64,000 nucleotides of DNA from Liolophura sinensis. Its lineage: Eukaryota; Mollusca; Polyplacophora; Chitonida; Chitonidae. Location: positions 17,818,018 through 17,882,017 of the forward strand of contig NC_088301.1 in the NCBI RefSeq assembly GCF_032854445.1, written 5' to 3'. The first letter of the stretch is position 1. The number at the start of each line of letters is the position of its first letter. Both the position numbers and the translations under genes were made by a program. Positions 15,101-24,017 of this stretch are shown piece by piece. A model generated the notes under the pieces. The model was not told where the DNA came from. It did not search any database and saw only the letters and a list, made by a program, of their open reading frames with translations.

Positions 15101-16096
15101 TGGCCACCTCAGTGATAGAGAGACTGAAGATGGATGAGGAAGTGAACATCATCCACACGGTGAAACAGATGAGGGCCAACAGGCCACAAATCATCACAGA
15201 CCTGGTAAATAACACACAATATATGGTTATAGTGAAATTGTCGAAATGTGCATGTATGTATAGTTACTTTGCTAGACCGAATTCTTACGAAATTACTTGA
15301 GACCACTCTCCCTAATATCTGTTTGCTAATAAGTGTTATTGTAAATTTTCACACATATTGCGGTGTGAACTCTAGTTCTTTGATGTAATAACATAATGGC
15401 ATTTTGCGTCAATCTTTGTAAATGTACACCGTTTTTGCTATAAATAATTACGCTTTAGGCGTGGTGCCAAGGAGTGTCTAAGTTTCTACTATTTAAGTTT
15501 AAAAGGTAGAATATGTTCATGATTAAGATGAATTCACAAGATATATAAGTATTTCACCGGTCACGTGTTAACATTTGTCATCTATCACAGTGTCGTTGAT
15601 GTTCTACTGCTACTCTCAGTACATTAGTGCTTGTATTTCATACAATTGCCATAATGCTAGCTAAATAAAGAGTCAATATTAATAAATTCGATGAAGAATA
15701 GCCCGTACATTTAATTTTGTAAGGAGAGACATATCCACAATTTGCACTAGAAATTCGCAAGTCATCTGCATTTACCGACATAATTATGAAGTTTAATGGA
15801 CCAACATGTAGTCCCGTATCTGTATAACGTAAATGACTCAGACATTGGATAGTTAAGCTGGGACTTGGATATTTGACCCCAGTTCATCTGTTGAGTTGTT
15901 GATTGCATCATATGCAGAGTTTGTCCGGTACACCACATTATGTAAGATAACTTTATGGTGCAAACCCTGTATCCCTTCAGTGCAAATGATATATCCCCTA
16001 TATGTTTTTGCAAATTTACAGAATCAGTTCCAGTTCCTGCATCAGGTGGCTTTGGAGTATCTGGAGACAGCCCACACATATGCTAATATTGTCTAG
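1090..16096 (+). CDS. Gene A: receptor-type tyrosine-protein phosphatase, 3' part (16 exons, 5' end off window)
   Basis: Predicted membrane phosphatase with two tandem cytoplasmic PTP domains; the substrate is unknown. Exons placed by GT-AG sites and reading phase: 1090-1247, 1583-1670, 2718-2791, 3082-3118, 3703-3800, 7256-7381, 10573-10724, 11151-11286, 12019-12168, 12690-12789, 12919-12992, 13263-13397, 14209-14331, 14678-14826, 15069-15204, 16022-16096 (stop TAG). Phases chain without a break and give about 603 residues with no internal stop. Residues 1 to about 45 are an acidic juxtamembrane linker, D1 spans about 50-345 and D2 about 346-603. The first exon needs one nucleotide from an upstream exon, as in gene B. 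An AATAAA at 16203-16208 is a plausible poly(A) signal. Membrane anchor and ectodomain are inferred from gene B. The closest family is the bivalve/brachiopod RPTPs usually named kappa-, alpha- or T-like; orthology to a vertebrate gene is not claimed. Confidence 0.9.
1248..3702. other. Gene A introns between exons 1 and 5
   Basis: Intron 2 (1671-2717) and intron 4 (3119-3702) are long, AT-rich and align loosely with the equivalent gene B introns. No repeat family, RNA gene or further exon is recognised in them. Confidence 0.6.
3950..6560 (+). mobile_element. 5'-truncated non-LTR retrotransposon (LINE) with broken reverse transcriptase
   Basis: This insertion is in the intron between exons 5 and 6 of gene A and is absent from the same intron of gene B. 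Translated pieces show the linker region before the RT ([12 protein letters not shown] near 4110). They also show RT palm motifs: [20 protein letters not shown] near 5103 and [14 protein letters not shown] near 5255. The downstream RT region continues to about 5675. The frames are interrupted by several stops and a frameshift near 5106, so it is dead. It reads on after a nested mariner-type element (5776-6009) and ends in an AATAAATGAATGAAT-like tail near 6545. No endonuclease domain is visible, so the copy is 5'-truncated. Jockey/CR1-like is my best guess for the clade. The boundaries are approximate. Confidence 0.8.
5776..6009 (+). mobile_element. Mariner-type MITE nested in the LINE
   Basis: The element is about 234 bp with terminal inverted repeats. 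The left end is CAGGGTGTCCCAGAAG and the right end is the reverse complement of AAAAGGGTGTCCCAGAAG. TA dinucleotides flank it at 5774-5775 and 6010-6011. The CAGGGTGTCCC end is typical of Tc1/mariner elements. The interior keeps an open frame resembling the N-terminal helix-turn-helix of a mariner transposase ([20 protein letters not shown]). It is therefore an internally deleted derivative rather than a random MITE. The DDE catalytic part is missing, so it is non-autonomous. Confidence 0.75.
7382..10572. other. Gene A intron 6, expanded
   Basis: The intron is 3.2 kb here against 0.9 kb in gene B (55523-56445). About 8380-9030 aligns with 55570-56140 of gene B. The flanking 7410-8380 and 9030-10500 are extra and hold no open frame or repeat that I recognise. 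No exon is lost between exons 6 and 7, because their codons join directly in phase. Confidence 0.6.
10725..12018. other. Gene A introns 7 and 8
   Basis: These introns lie between the two halves of the D1 signature and the last D1 exon. Both align with gene B. Nothing else is recognised in them. Confidence 0.55.
12400..12689 (+). repeat. Intronic ~60-bp tandem repeat, 5 units, next to exon 10 of gene A
   Basis: Units of about 60 bp share GTAGTTACATT, a CACGTTTCATGAT-like centre and GTTTGTTTGAGTTGGCTTCC. They start near 12402, 12460, 12523, 12583 and 12641. The last unit runs into the polypyrimidine tract and acceptor of exon 10 at 12690. Gene B has the same array at 57835-58054 with about four units, so the array predates the duplication and its copy number has changed since. 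Confidence 0.75.
12690..16096 (+). CDS. Gene A exons 10-16: PTP domain D2, probable pseudophosphatase
   Basis: The membrane-distal PTP domain keeps the fold signatures: SKNRSDRIL (KNR loop, exon 10), [10 protein letters not shown] (exon 11), [18 protein letters not shown] (exon 12) and IYWP (exon 13). Its catalytic motifs are changed. The WPD loop reads FWTGD (about residues 497-501). The P-loop, split across exons 14 and 15, reads [10 protein letters not shown]: the Cys is kept (about 533) but Lys stands in place of the essential Arg at +6. Known RPTP D2 domains are often catalytically weak and regulate D1 or bind partners, and I infer the same here. The C-terminus is [20 protein letters not shown] plus four residues, and it ends a few residues past the last PTP helix. 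Confidence 0.88.
13673..13820 (-). repeat. SINE family 1, internally deleted copy
   Basis: The tRNA-like head is at the right end. On the minus strand it reads GGCCTCCATGGCTGAATTGG, an A-box-like start. The tail side is TTTGATTGGTGTTTTAC then TACTCAAGAATATTTCACTTATAC. The middle is deleted relative to other copies. Imperfect flanking duplications (CACTGACGCG and CGCTGATACG) border it. Gene B lacks it at the same place, so it inserted after the A/B duplication. Confidence 0.75.
13892..14118 (-). repeat. SINE family 1 copy shared with gene B
   Basis: A diverged, near full-length copy running from TTGGTGTTTTACGCC to a degraded tRNA-like head. Gene B carries a SINE in the same position of the same intron (59057-59302), so this insertion predates the duplication. 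Confidence 0.75.
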
Positions 16097-17490
16097 AAAT
16101 CATATCTGTCGTGTTCTCACCGTGGTGTGTGGATAGAACATTGCCTGTGACTTCCATATATCCATCTGCTGCGAATCTTAGGATCCAGCTCTGGAATCCA
16201 TGAATAAAGATCCCCACTGTTCGTTTTCTGTTGTCTTGAAGGTGTGTGATAACTTTGTAATATCACGTAACATGTAATTCCGGAAGTACAGGTGATATCA
16301 GAAGTACGTATAGCACCATAAATATATGTAATTCAAGAAGTACATGTAAACGGAGAGGGTTATGCCCACATGTATATGTACTGTTAATCTATTTAGGATT
16401 ATTTTGTCTGGTAAATGACTTTATTGAATATATTGAATAAACCGATTTTGTCGGCCTGCATTCACGTATTGCACTGGGTTTTTACCTGAAAATTGTTGCT
16501 TTCCGTGATGCTCCTCTAAAACATGACCAAACTGTGTCGTAACGTGTGTAGTAATAAGTAAGATTACATGTAATTGAAATACCTCCTAGGAAATGTAGGA
16601 AATCGTTTTTCACACGCAAATCATTTAGTCATGGACTGGTTTTAGTACCGCTGACTTGCTAGGATACATTTGTTTATCGACTTGTGTATACAAATTGCAT
16701 GGGCTTTGACCTATAACTTTTTCTCGCTTTTCATGATGTTCGTCTAAAACATGGCCAGAGCGCGTCGTAACATTAGTTCATCAATGGGAATACCCCCAAA
16801 TCGACTGTTTTCTTGTTGAATGCCTAAATGCACATTGGGACAGGTCAAAAACGTATCTTATAAAACGAGCGTGATATTCTGCTATAAGTATGTATGTACT
16901 GGAGGCCATTACGGCCTCAACAATATTTTCTTTACTAGATATTACATCCGATTTTTGTGTTCTTTTTAATGATTTGTGTGTGTGACTGATTCTGAGTTGT
17001 GGAACACATGTACCTATAATAAACTGCAACGTGTAGCATCAGTAATATCCGAGGTCAACCAGTCAAAGTATAAACAGAGATTGCTTAGGCTACTACACGT
17101 ACATCCATCTGACGTAGAACATCATCATATATGCGTATGTGAACTCTAAAGGTACACAGTAATGTGCCTGTTACAAAAAAATGTATAGGTCTGCCGAACA
17201 CATCTTCTTTATGTTTTTTGTACATGGTTGTTTTAGGGAGAAGAACTTGTCAGGTCTATACCATTGTTTACAAAGGAGAACTGTTAAATACTAGAAATAA
17301 AAGGGTGCGGGAGCAAGTATAGGGTGGCTCTGTCCTAAAATTTTTGAGTAAACTTATGAAACTCAATCTACGGGCGTAGGTTTTTGATAACGCTATCTTC
17401 ACATGGCTTTGTATTGTTATCATAGGAGAAACTGTTTTCCTTTTGTACATAATAAATATTTAACCTGAAGTCAAGTTATTAATGTCTAAT
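16097..17490. other. 3' UTR and downstream spacer of gene A
   Basis: AATAAA at 16203-16208 is the likely poly(A) signal, and a second AATAAA lies near 16437. The spacer still aligns with the gene B downstream region as far as about 16940 (62220 in B). One downstream segment occurs twice in A, near 16455 and 16690 (GGGCTTTGACCTATAA-like), so it was locally duplicated. No gene is seen. Confidence 0.6.
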
Positions 17491-17498
17491 AAAATAAG

Positions 17499-17893
17499 TG
17501 TGAACTGTTTTCTAAATATTATGCGCTTCTGTATTTTTTACTAGGCTGGCACATTACAATAAAATGGGGCTTTTGTTTTGCATGAACTTTTTCGTTGTTC
17601 CTTTTAGATTACGAACTGTGTGTGAACTGTTTTCTCAATACTAAACGCTTCTGTGTTTTTTTTACGAGGTCGTCACGCTACATCACTTTATACAACACAA
17701 CGGGGCTTTTATTTTGCATTAACTTCCTCGTTTTTTCCTCTTTGATTGCGAACTGTGTGAACTGTTTTCTCAATATTATACGCTTTTGTATTTTTTACGA
17801 GGCTGTCATATTTACATCACTTCATACAATAAAACGGGGCTTTTGTTTTGCTTGAGCATTCTCGTTTTCTCCTCTTTGATTACGAACTGTGAG
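17499..17893 (+). repeat. ~120-140 bp tandem repeat, 3 units
   Basis: GTGTGAACTGTTTTCT begins units at 17499, 17621 and 17756. Each contains a TTTTTTACGAGG-like stretch, CATTACATCACTT-like sequence and GGGGCTTTTGTTTTGC. The hydrophobic open frames here come from T-rich repeat sequence and are not genes. Confidence 0.8.
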
Positions 17894-17999
17894 TTTATTG
17901 GGATAGTTCAGTGTGAGATCAAATCCTTTGGCAGATATAAAACGTCCTCTAAAACACGTCTTCTGATATGTCTATAAAGACATCGTCTCATGCGTTTAC

Positions 18000-18263
18000 G
18001 GCTTGGGTGGCCCGATAGTTAGGGCGTCCAACTAGAAGTTGGGAGACGTGGGATCAAACCCGGGTCGTGTAAAACCAAAAAAGACTTTAAAAAAGTACTT
18101 GTGGCTGCCTTGCTTGACGCTCAATGCTGAGAGGTTTGAGCAAGGAAACATGTCTGGATGGCATGTATAACGAGAGGGTGTCATGTCTGATATCTTTGGC
18201 ATGATACTTCTGTGGAGGCAGCACTTTGGCGGCGTGGACCCTTGCTGCCACAAAAAAAAAAAT
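18000..18263 (+). repeat. SINE family 2, full-length with poly(A)
   Basis: The tRNA-like head has GGGTGGCCCGATAGTTAGGG (A-box region) and GGGATCAAACCCGGG (B-box-like). An unrelated body follows, and the copy ends with GCTGCCAC and a run of A. A 5'-truncated relative of the body lies at 35931-36088. Confidence 0.75.
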
Positions 18264-18397
18264 CACACACCATATGGGCTTATACCTGATCTAGATGTAG
18301 CGAGTGAGAAAATTGGCAACAGCCTGAAAAACTTTGTTGTGATTTCTCACCGGTTTTAAAACCGTGTCTTCTGACGGGTTCCTAACATGCACACGAG

Positions 18398-18812
18398 TTA
18401 TTCTGCGTAGTAAAATACTCGCCTGGCGTCAATATAACGTCTACAACGAAAAGGAACATGCGCAACAGTATCTTCTACAAAACATTCCTCAAAATGACCC
18501 GTGCCATGGAGATTGATTTTATGCAAATAGCTGTTTGTTTTAATGTGACCAGACAAGAGTCTAAATATGAGTATTTCGTCACAGCGACAGTTGAGAGAGA
18601 GATTGTAGCTTACATAGATTTGAGGGTTGTGAGAATAAAAGAATCTTCCTGTAACAGAGTTATCCCATTCATTTTGCCAGACTGGTATAAATTTCGGTTT
18701 GACATAACTTATAGCTTCTTGTACAGACAACGGGATGGTGTGGGATATATTGGGTAGAACAAGGGCCTTTTTGGCCAGTTTGTCGGCCAATTCATTTCCG
18801 TACTTCTTGGGC
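18398..18812 (-). mobile_element. LINE fragment: RNase H end and C-terminal domain
   Basis: The minus-strand frame reads GNEMADKLAKKAL, which matches the end of the RNase H domain in Jockey/I-type LINEs. It is followed by an RLLSGHIKTNSYLHKI region with a degenerate Cys/His-like tail typical of their C-terminus. The RT and the rest of the element are missing. The frame is open for about 130 codons, so decay is recent or the fragment short. It is a remnant and not a host gene. Confidence 0.75.
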
Positions 18813-19312
18813 TTCTGCCCTCCCCACAGATTTTGGGCTTTCCTTCACGTGAACAGAAGGGGTGAATTTCTCAACACCAAAGTCGATGGTCTTCTACCAG
18901 CTCTTGTACTCCAGATATTCTAAATTGCATTTCTTTTGTTCTTGGGTAAAACAAAATTCTGCTGATTATCAAGGCATTCTGGGACATTGTCCCTTTGCAT
19001 TGATTTCATGTGATTGTTTGTTAAATGTGACGACAAGACAGCATTTTAAATAATTCATGACCATGCACTCATAGTGAATTAAAGCATGCGGTGTTTGGGT
19101 TATTTCACTACAGTGCATAGGCATCCATTGCTTTTAATTAGGACCAGTTTTTTAATTATCTTCGAGTGGATTTTAAATTAGAACGTTTATTCTGGTTTCC
19201 AAATAACCTTACAAAACTAAAACCTGTTTTGATTTAAGTCTACAACTGATTTAAGCCGCTTTAACTCCGGAACTTGCCATTAGTCATGGACTGAGGTTCC
19301 ATCTAACCACAG

Positions 19313-20139
19313 ATTAGGCCTAAAAGCACCTTTGAAACGGGAGAGTGAAGTCGAAGGAGGTCTATGCGACCTAACAGATGGTGCGATGAACTGTAAGTCA
19401 CTTCTATTTAAGCATTTACACGAAGTCAGAATAAAAATCCTAACGGAAATAAATTGACAAGAGACTGGAATAGTCTTGTATAGTCATTTTATATCGTAAC
19501 TATAATTCCGTGGAGGAAACTGAGAGGTTATATCGACGCTCACAATTCTCAGCACGTGTGGAGATGGAGTTGTTACAAAACCAGAATTATACTGCATTTA
19601 CAGTAAGAGTTCGTTGTCCTATTGGCCTGCTGTGTTTACGATTTTTGGACGTGAATTGTTTTATTATCAAATATCTTGTACCCCCCCCCCCATACTCACC
19701 TTTATTAATTATTGAATATTGGATGAGGGGCGCTGTTGAGAACCACTCACATACTTACACACCCCATGCCCATTCCTCCTGTCCCAAATTAACATAAAAT
19801 CGAAAATTATCGATATCGCTTACTGATTTACCGATATCGCTAATTTATATACCAATATGGCTAATTCATTTAACGATATGGCTAATTCATTTATAGATAT
19901 GATATGCAAATGATTTCTCGCTATCGATAAGTGAATTACCAATATCGATAAGTCGCTGCCAATTATCCATATCAATAAATCATTTATTGATTTTGATCAA
20001 TGAATTTTTAGTATTCCTAAATAGTGTTTCTCGTTGGTTTAAGTTAAAATGACTGGTCCCTTTTCAGGATGAGGCAAAAAGTGTGGATTTGGAAATTTAC
20101 AGCAGGGTCATGGCCGTCTCACCTAGGTCGGTGATTTGA
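19313..20139 (+). CDS. Gene U: 3' end of a putative family receptor with an alternative tyrosine-motif tail
   Basis: There are three candidate exons: 19313-19392, 19484-19602 and 20068-20139 (stop TGA). Splice phases chain as 2, 1 and 0 with open frames. The phase pattern at the 5' side matches the gene B juxtamembrane exon (entered in phase 2 after the TM exon, left in phase 1). The predicted tail of about 89 residues starts with basic residues (LKAPLKRE) and is rich in Arg/Glu. It holds several tyrosines, including YTAF and EIYSRV (Y-x-x-hydrophobic). It has no phosphatase domain. AATAAA at 20328-20333 is a plausible poly(A) signal. I found no TM or ectodomain exon between gene A and 19313, so this could be an orphan 3' end or a false model. 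The acceptor at 19482-19483 is weak. Product and function are not recognised. Confidence 0.45.
19797..20010 (+). repeat. ATCGATA-rich degenerate short repeat in the last intron of gene U
   Basis: Loose repeats of about 20-24 bp are built on TATCGATA, CGATATCG and GCTAATTCATTTA. The motif returns near 20319-20420. Each core is near-palindromic. This could be a decayed satellite. Confidence 0.5.
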
Positions 20140-20643
20140 TGCAGCAGACCGTGCCGAGCTCAGGACGATGACACAGTAGTATATTTACACAGGTATCTGT
20201 AAAACTTGGCAAATTTCATTCGATTTATTCGGTTTCGTTAAGCTTTTTAAATCTCCTGTTAATAATATTATGATATGTCTGCAAGGAGTAATAATTATCA
20301 GAGTGTTAATAAGTGAGAATCGATATCAATAAACACCAGTTGATCCGTATAGCTATTTCATTTATCAATGTCGATAATTTATTGGTCAATATTGATACTT
20401 TTCGAGAAAATATTAATCGACAGGCATGCACCAAATTTAGAGAAAACATGGCGGTTATTTGTGTCGTTTACCAATACGTTGTTAGTTAGAGAACTATCAC
20501 TACACCCAAGTCAAAGCTCGTGTAGACCCATGGACACTTTGTCTTTACATGTAACAAAGTCAGCAATGTCAGTAAACCTGAAATTCTTTGCAACTGCATC
20601 CGGGTTACACATACTAAAACCTACACCTTCAATATGCGACTAT

Positions 20644-20820
20644 ATTTTATTTTTTTATTTATTTATTTATTTATTTATTTATTTGGTGTTTCACGCCGTA
20701 CTCAAGAATATTTCATTTATACGACGGCGGCCAGCTTTATGGTGGGAGGAAACAGGGCAGGGCCCGTGGGGTACCTACGACCATCCGCAGGTTTCTGGTA
20801 GACCTTCTCCACTATATCGT
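20644..20820 (-). repeat. SINE family 1, truncated copy with TTTA tail
   Basis: A (TTTA)n tract at 20644-20684 is followed by GGTGTTTCACGCCGTACTC and the body of the family as far as the ACCTTCTCC region. The tRNA-like head is missing. Confidence 0.8.
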
Positions 20821-21511
20821 CTAATAACCTATCTCTCAATAAGGCAGTCTCAAAGACGAGCGGAATAAACAGAAGGCTTGCATTGTTGCTAAGCAGGACG
20901 TATATTTTCACTGTACCGGAGTTTTGTGACCAAGGTTATTTGTAGATGTTACATAAGGTGAATGTCAAAAACAAGGGACTTAGCACAGGCGATACACACA
21001 AAAACATACAATAAATGTAGGTTGACATATACTTGCAAGGTTCTTTTCATAACATTTACGTATTTACTATTCTCCTAAGTGGGTAACTCGGGTTCGCACT
21101 TTGAACAGCAGTAAATAAATCTGGGAGTTTTGTGTTCGCGAGTTTTCCCTTGCGATAACTACAGCCATACAGATGACAGAGTTTGCTTTATTAAGGACGG
21201 TCTGTGTGACTATAAATTCTCAGCAAGCATCGCCTTACCAATACTACCACAAGGTAAACACAGTCACATTGATACACAACTCTGTCTCGTCTGACGTCTT
21301 CCTTAGTCCATATGTGGCGAGTAGTTATGAGAAGAAGCTTTGGTTATCGTTGACATAGCTGAAAGATCCTGTTCAGTGGATTTACATCTGTACAGGTTCA
21401 GCTTTACATCTTGTGAGAATTCCCTCAGTGTGGTAAATTACATCAGAATAGAGTTAGAGAGCTATGGGATATACATTGACGTTATAACTGAAGAAGGATT
21501 GCCTTTTAGAC

Positions 21512-21556
21512 ATGGAGGATCATGGGAAACAGATCAAGGTGTTCTTCGCTTTATGA
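21512..21556 (+). pseudogene. Decayed signal-peptide exon (paralogue of 34833-34893)
   Basis: An ATG followed by MEDHGKQIKVFFAL aligns with the signal-peptide exon in P2. A TGA stops the frame after 14 residues, and the donor GGTAAG has become GGCAAC. It is probably the dead first exon of the receptor gene that ended at 29452. Confidence 0.55.
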
Positions 21557-22170
21557 TGGGAATAACATTTGGCAACTATTCTACTTCACGGAAAACGTAT
21601 TTCTTCAACATTTTTCATTGCGGAAAACAGACACTAGTCTTGTGTAATGCTTGTCTCTTAATTAGAAAACTAATTAGAAAGTGTAACTGGCACAGTCATT
21701 CTGTTGACAGATAAGGAAATAAATGTGGTTAACGCTGATGTCGTTGTCCTGGCCTTAGGCTTTAGAATGACATTTATTTTGTTAACACTTACACTGCTGT
21801 ATGCTTAAACAGGGACAAGTAACTCAGGTATACGTCTACTTAATAAAACACACGGATAATATTCTAAAATGTATCTAGCTTATACTCTGAGATGTGTGCT
21901 AGCGGTATGTCGCCATCTTTGATATTCCTTTTGCTGAACTTCACTGCGCCGATATACTTACATTACTGCCTCACTGCATGGTTGTCCATTCTCAGGACTC
22001 CATACTTTAATATTTGCATGAAGCTAGAAATTCGTGCATACTTCAGTTTGTCTAGGCATGACGTCTGCATACAGGTTTTGTGATTATCAAACATGGAGAC
22101 TAGCATGGAACTGAGTGGTGTGCAAATGCCAGATTAGCTTACAATAAAATAACTTTTGTAAGATAACAGG

Positions 22171-23173
22171 TGTTACGGTATTGAAAATAGCAACAGAAAA
22201 CAGACTCAGTGACTCAATATTACAATGTAAACAATCCTTTATATATATAAAATGAGACGTACAGTTTTACAGACAGTTCAACAACAACAACATAAAAAAC
22301 ATACACATCAGTATTACCGGTCTTTAAAAGTTTCCAGTTCACCTTTGCATCCCAAGGAACGTATTCCAGGAGATCCAACGTAAAGACCATGGGATAAACA
22401 CACAATTCACACAAGTCACAAATTGTCCCAGTCAGGTACTTCGCTAGGTTAGCGAACGCGAACACAGTACACAGGTTACACAGAACTGGAACAGTCAAGC
22501 CTTTGAATGACGTCACACCCGCAGAGCACAACACAGGGTAAATACAGGCATGCAGGTATAATCCATTTTAGAACCGTCACAGCTCCCGCAGAAGCTCACA
22601 AACGAGCCTTTCAGAGACGTAGAGTAATGTCACCTTGTGGCAAAACGAACGTCCTTTGCAAAACTGAAAACTTCAGTTTAGAGTCCTTGACGACCTTGTC
22701 GGTCAGGTGAGGTCAGCGTGTTAAACAAATTACACAGTCAACACTGTATAATCATAATAAAGATCCGAACACCAATAAACGTGACTTCCGCAGAAATTCA
22801 CATAAACCAGACATCAGTGGTACACAAACGGTGCCGGCATAGAATCTGTCCTCCCAAACAAAACTGGCATCACCAGCTCATATCAATATAATGGACTCGA
22901 TACGAGAGCGTCGCACACTCTCCTGGCTCCCAGTGAATGCAGCAAAAATACCTCCACTCTGCACAGAAAACACGGCTTATATACGTTCCAGGTGGATTCA
23001 ACTATTTTTAAACACAGAATTAACAGCCAATGAACAGCCAATAAAATAACAAAGCATTGAACAAGGTGCTTTCCATCCGGTCCGCGCTGTACATATATAA
23101 CAGGGCCTGTTATGCTTTCACAAAGGTCCGCAGACTAACAGTACATGAAAACGTTAAATAGTCATACATAACA
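22171..23173 (-). mobile_element. Solo LTR, minus orientation, with CAGG target duplication
   Basis: The ends are TGTTA and TAACA, and CAGG flanks both sides (22167-22170 and 23174-23177). A 4-bp duplication is usual for Ty3/Gypsy. On the minus strand there are two ATTGGCTG (inverted CCAAT) boxes near 23047-23030, then a TATATAAG-type box near 22980, then T/G-rich leader sequence. No internal retroelement coding sequence and no second LTR are present. The 104-codon minus-strand frame at 22220-22534 is inside the LTR and is not treated as a gene. Confidence 0.8.
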
Positions 23174-23265
23174 CAGGAAATGCAGCTACAGTTATTCAGC
23201 AAAGAACCATCTCAGATTATCAATCATGATGTTTATCGCTTTGCCAAACACCTTTGGTAATATGG

Positions 23266-24013
23266 TGTTATGTGAACAACTGCCATCAGCTTCTAAATTT
23301 TGCTTGCCACTGTTTACATATGCTGAGTTGAGGGCCTGCTGTCTGCCTCTAACTTAGAATGTTTCAGAATACGCTCAGTTCGGGGCCTGTTTGTTTACAA
23401 CAAGTGTTCAAGAATTTTCTTATTCTAGAAAATTCCACCAGTCTATATAAGACCTATGAAAGCAGGTCAAAGGGGAAGAAAGGAGAATTATTGAGAGTTT
23501 TGGATGCTTTCGGTGTGTATTACTTTAGTAGGCCTTTTGTGCTGAATTTTGGTGTCTTTATAACCTCTTGCTTTGTTATATCATATCACCACCGAGCACT
23601 TGTTCAGTCCGAACTTATTTAATTTAATTATTTAATAATTTGTATATTTAATTTGTGCTCTTGTGTACACAGTGCTTATTAGTACACGGACCTTGCCTGT
23701 GGAATTTTGTGTATATTTCGTCATACACTTAGTTATACTGTGGATTTTCCCTTTTGTGAATATTGCCTCTGTGCATTTTTTAGCATTGTGGAATACATGT
23801 AAGTACTTTAGTATTTGTATAGATACCGCTATCCTTTCTTGTTAAACTTAAGTACTTTAGTATTTGTATAAGTCTTGTTATCTGTTCTTGTTAAAGCTAA
23901 TAAATTGTTGAAAAATAAAATCTGCTGGTTTTGTTTACTTTGTTGTGCAGCTAACCTGTCGTGTATTTCGAACAAGCCATCTCTTTATAATACAGACAGG
24001 TTGGGTCGTAACA
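23266..24013 (+). mobile_element. Solo LTR, plus orientation, with ATGG target duplication
   Basis: Starts TGTTATG and ends GTAACA, flanked by ATGG at 23262-23265 and 24014-24017. It contains a TATATAAG box near 23443 and AATAAA-type signals near 23900-23920, in the order expected of an LTR. It lies only 92 bp from the previous solo LTR and belongs to a different family, since sequence is shared only at the tips. Confidence 0.8.
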
Positions 24014-24017
24014 ATGG

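Larger units (their letters stand above)
20410..21880 (+). repeat. Segmental duplication block P1
   Basis: Aligns with 33540-35170 (P2) in the same orientation, starting at GCACCAAATTTAGAGA. In P2 it carries a likely signal-peptide exon, and here the equivalent exon is broken. Each block has its own SINE at a different place (20644 here, 33914 in P2), so those insertions came after the duplication. Confidence 0.7.

Noticed and set aside
17595-17977. Hydrophobic frames that look like membrane helices
   Set aside because: They are T-rich units of the 120-140 bp tandem repeat, and the frames differ between units.
18458-18757. 99-codon plus-strand frame
   Set aside because: It is the antisense shadow of the LINE RNase H fragment on the minus strand.
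21340-21714. 124-codon frame in block P1
   Set aside because: It is not preserved in the P2 copy and lies in a different frame from the signal-peptide exon. It is taken as chance.
22220-22534. 104-codon minus-strand frame with Cys and hydrophobic residues
   Set aside because: It lies within a solo LTR defined by target duplication, and no retroelement domain is recognisable.
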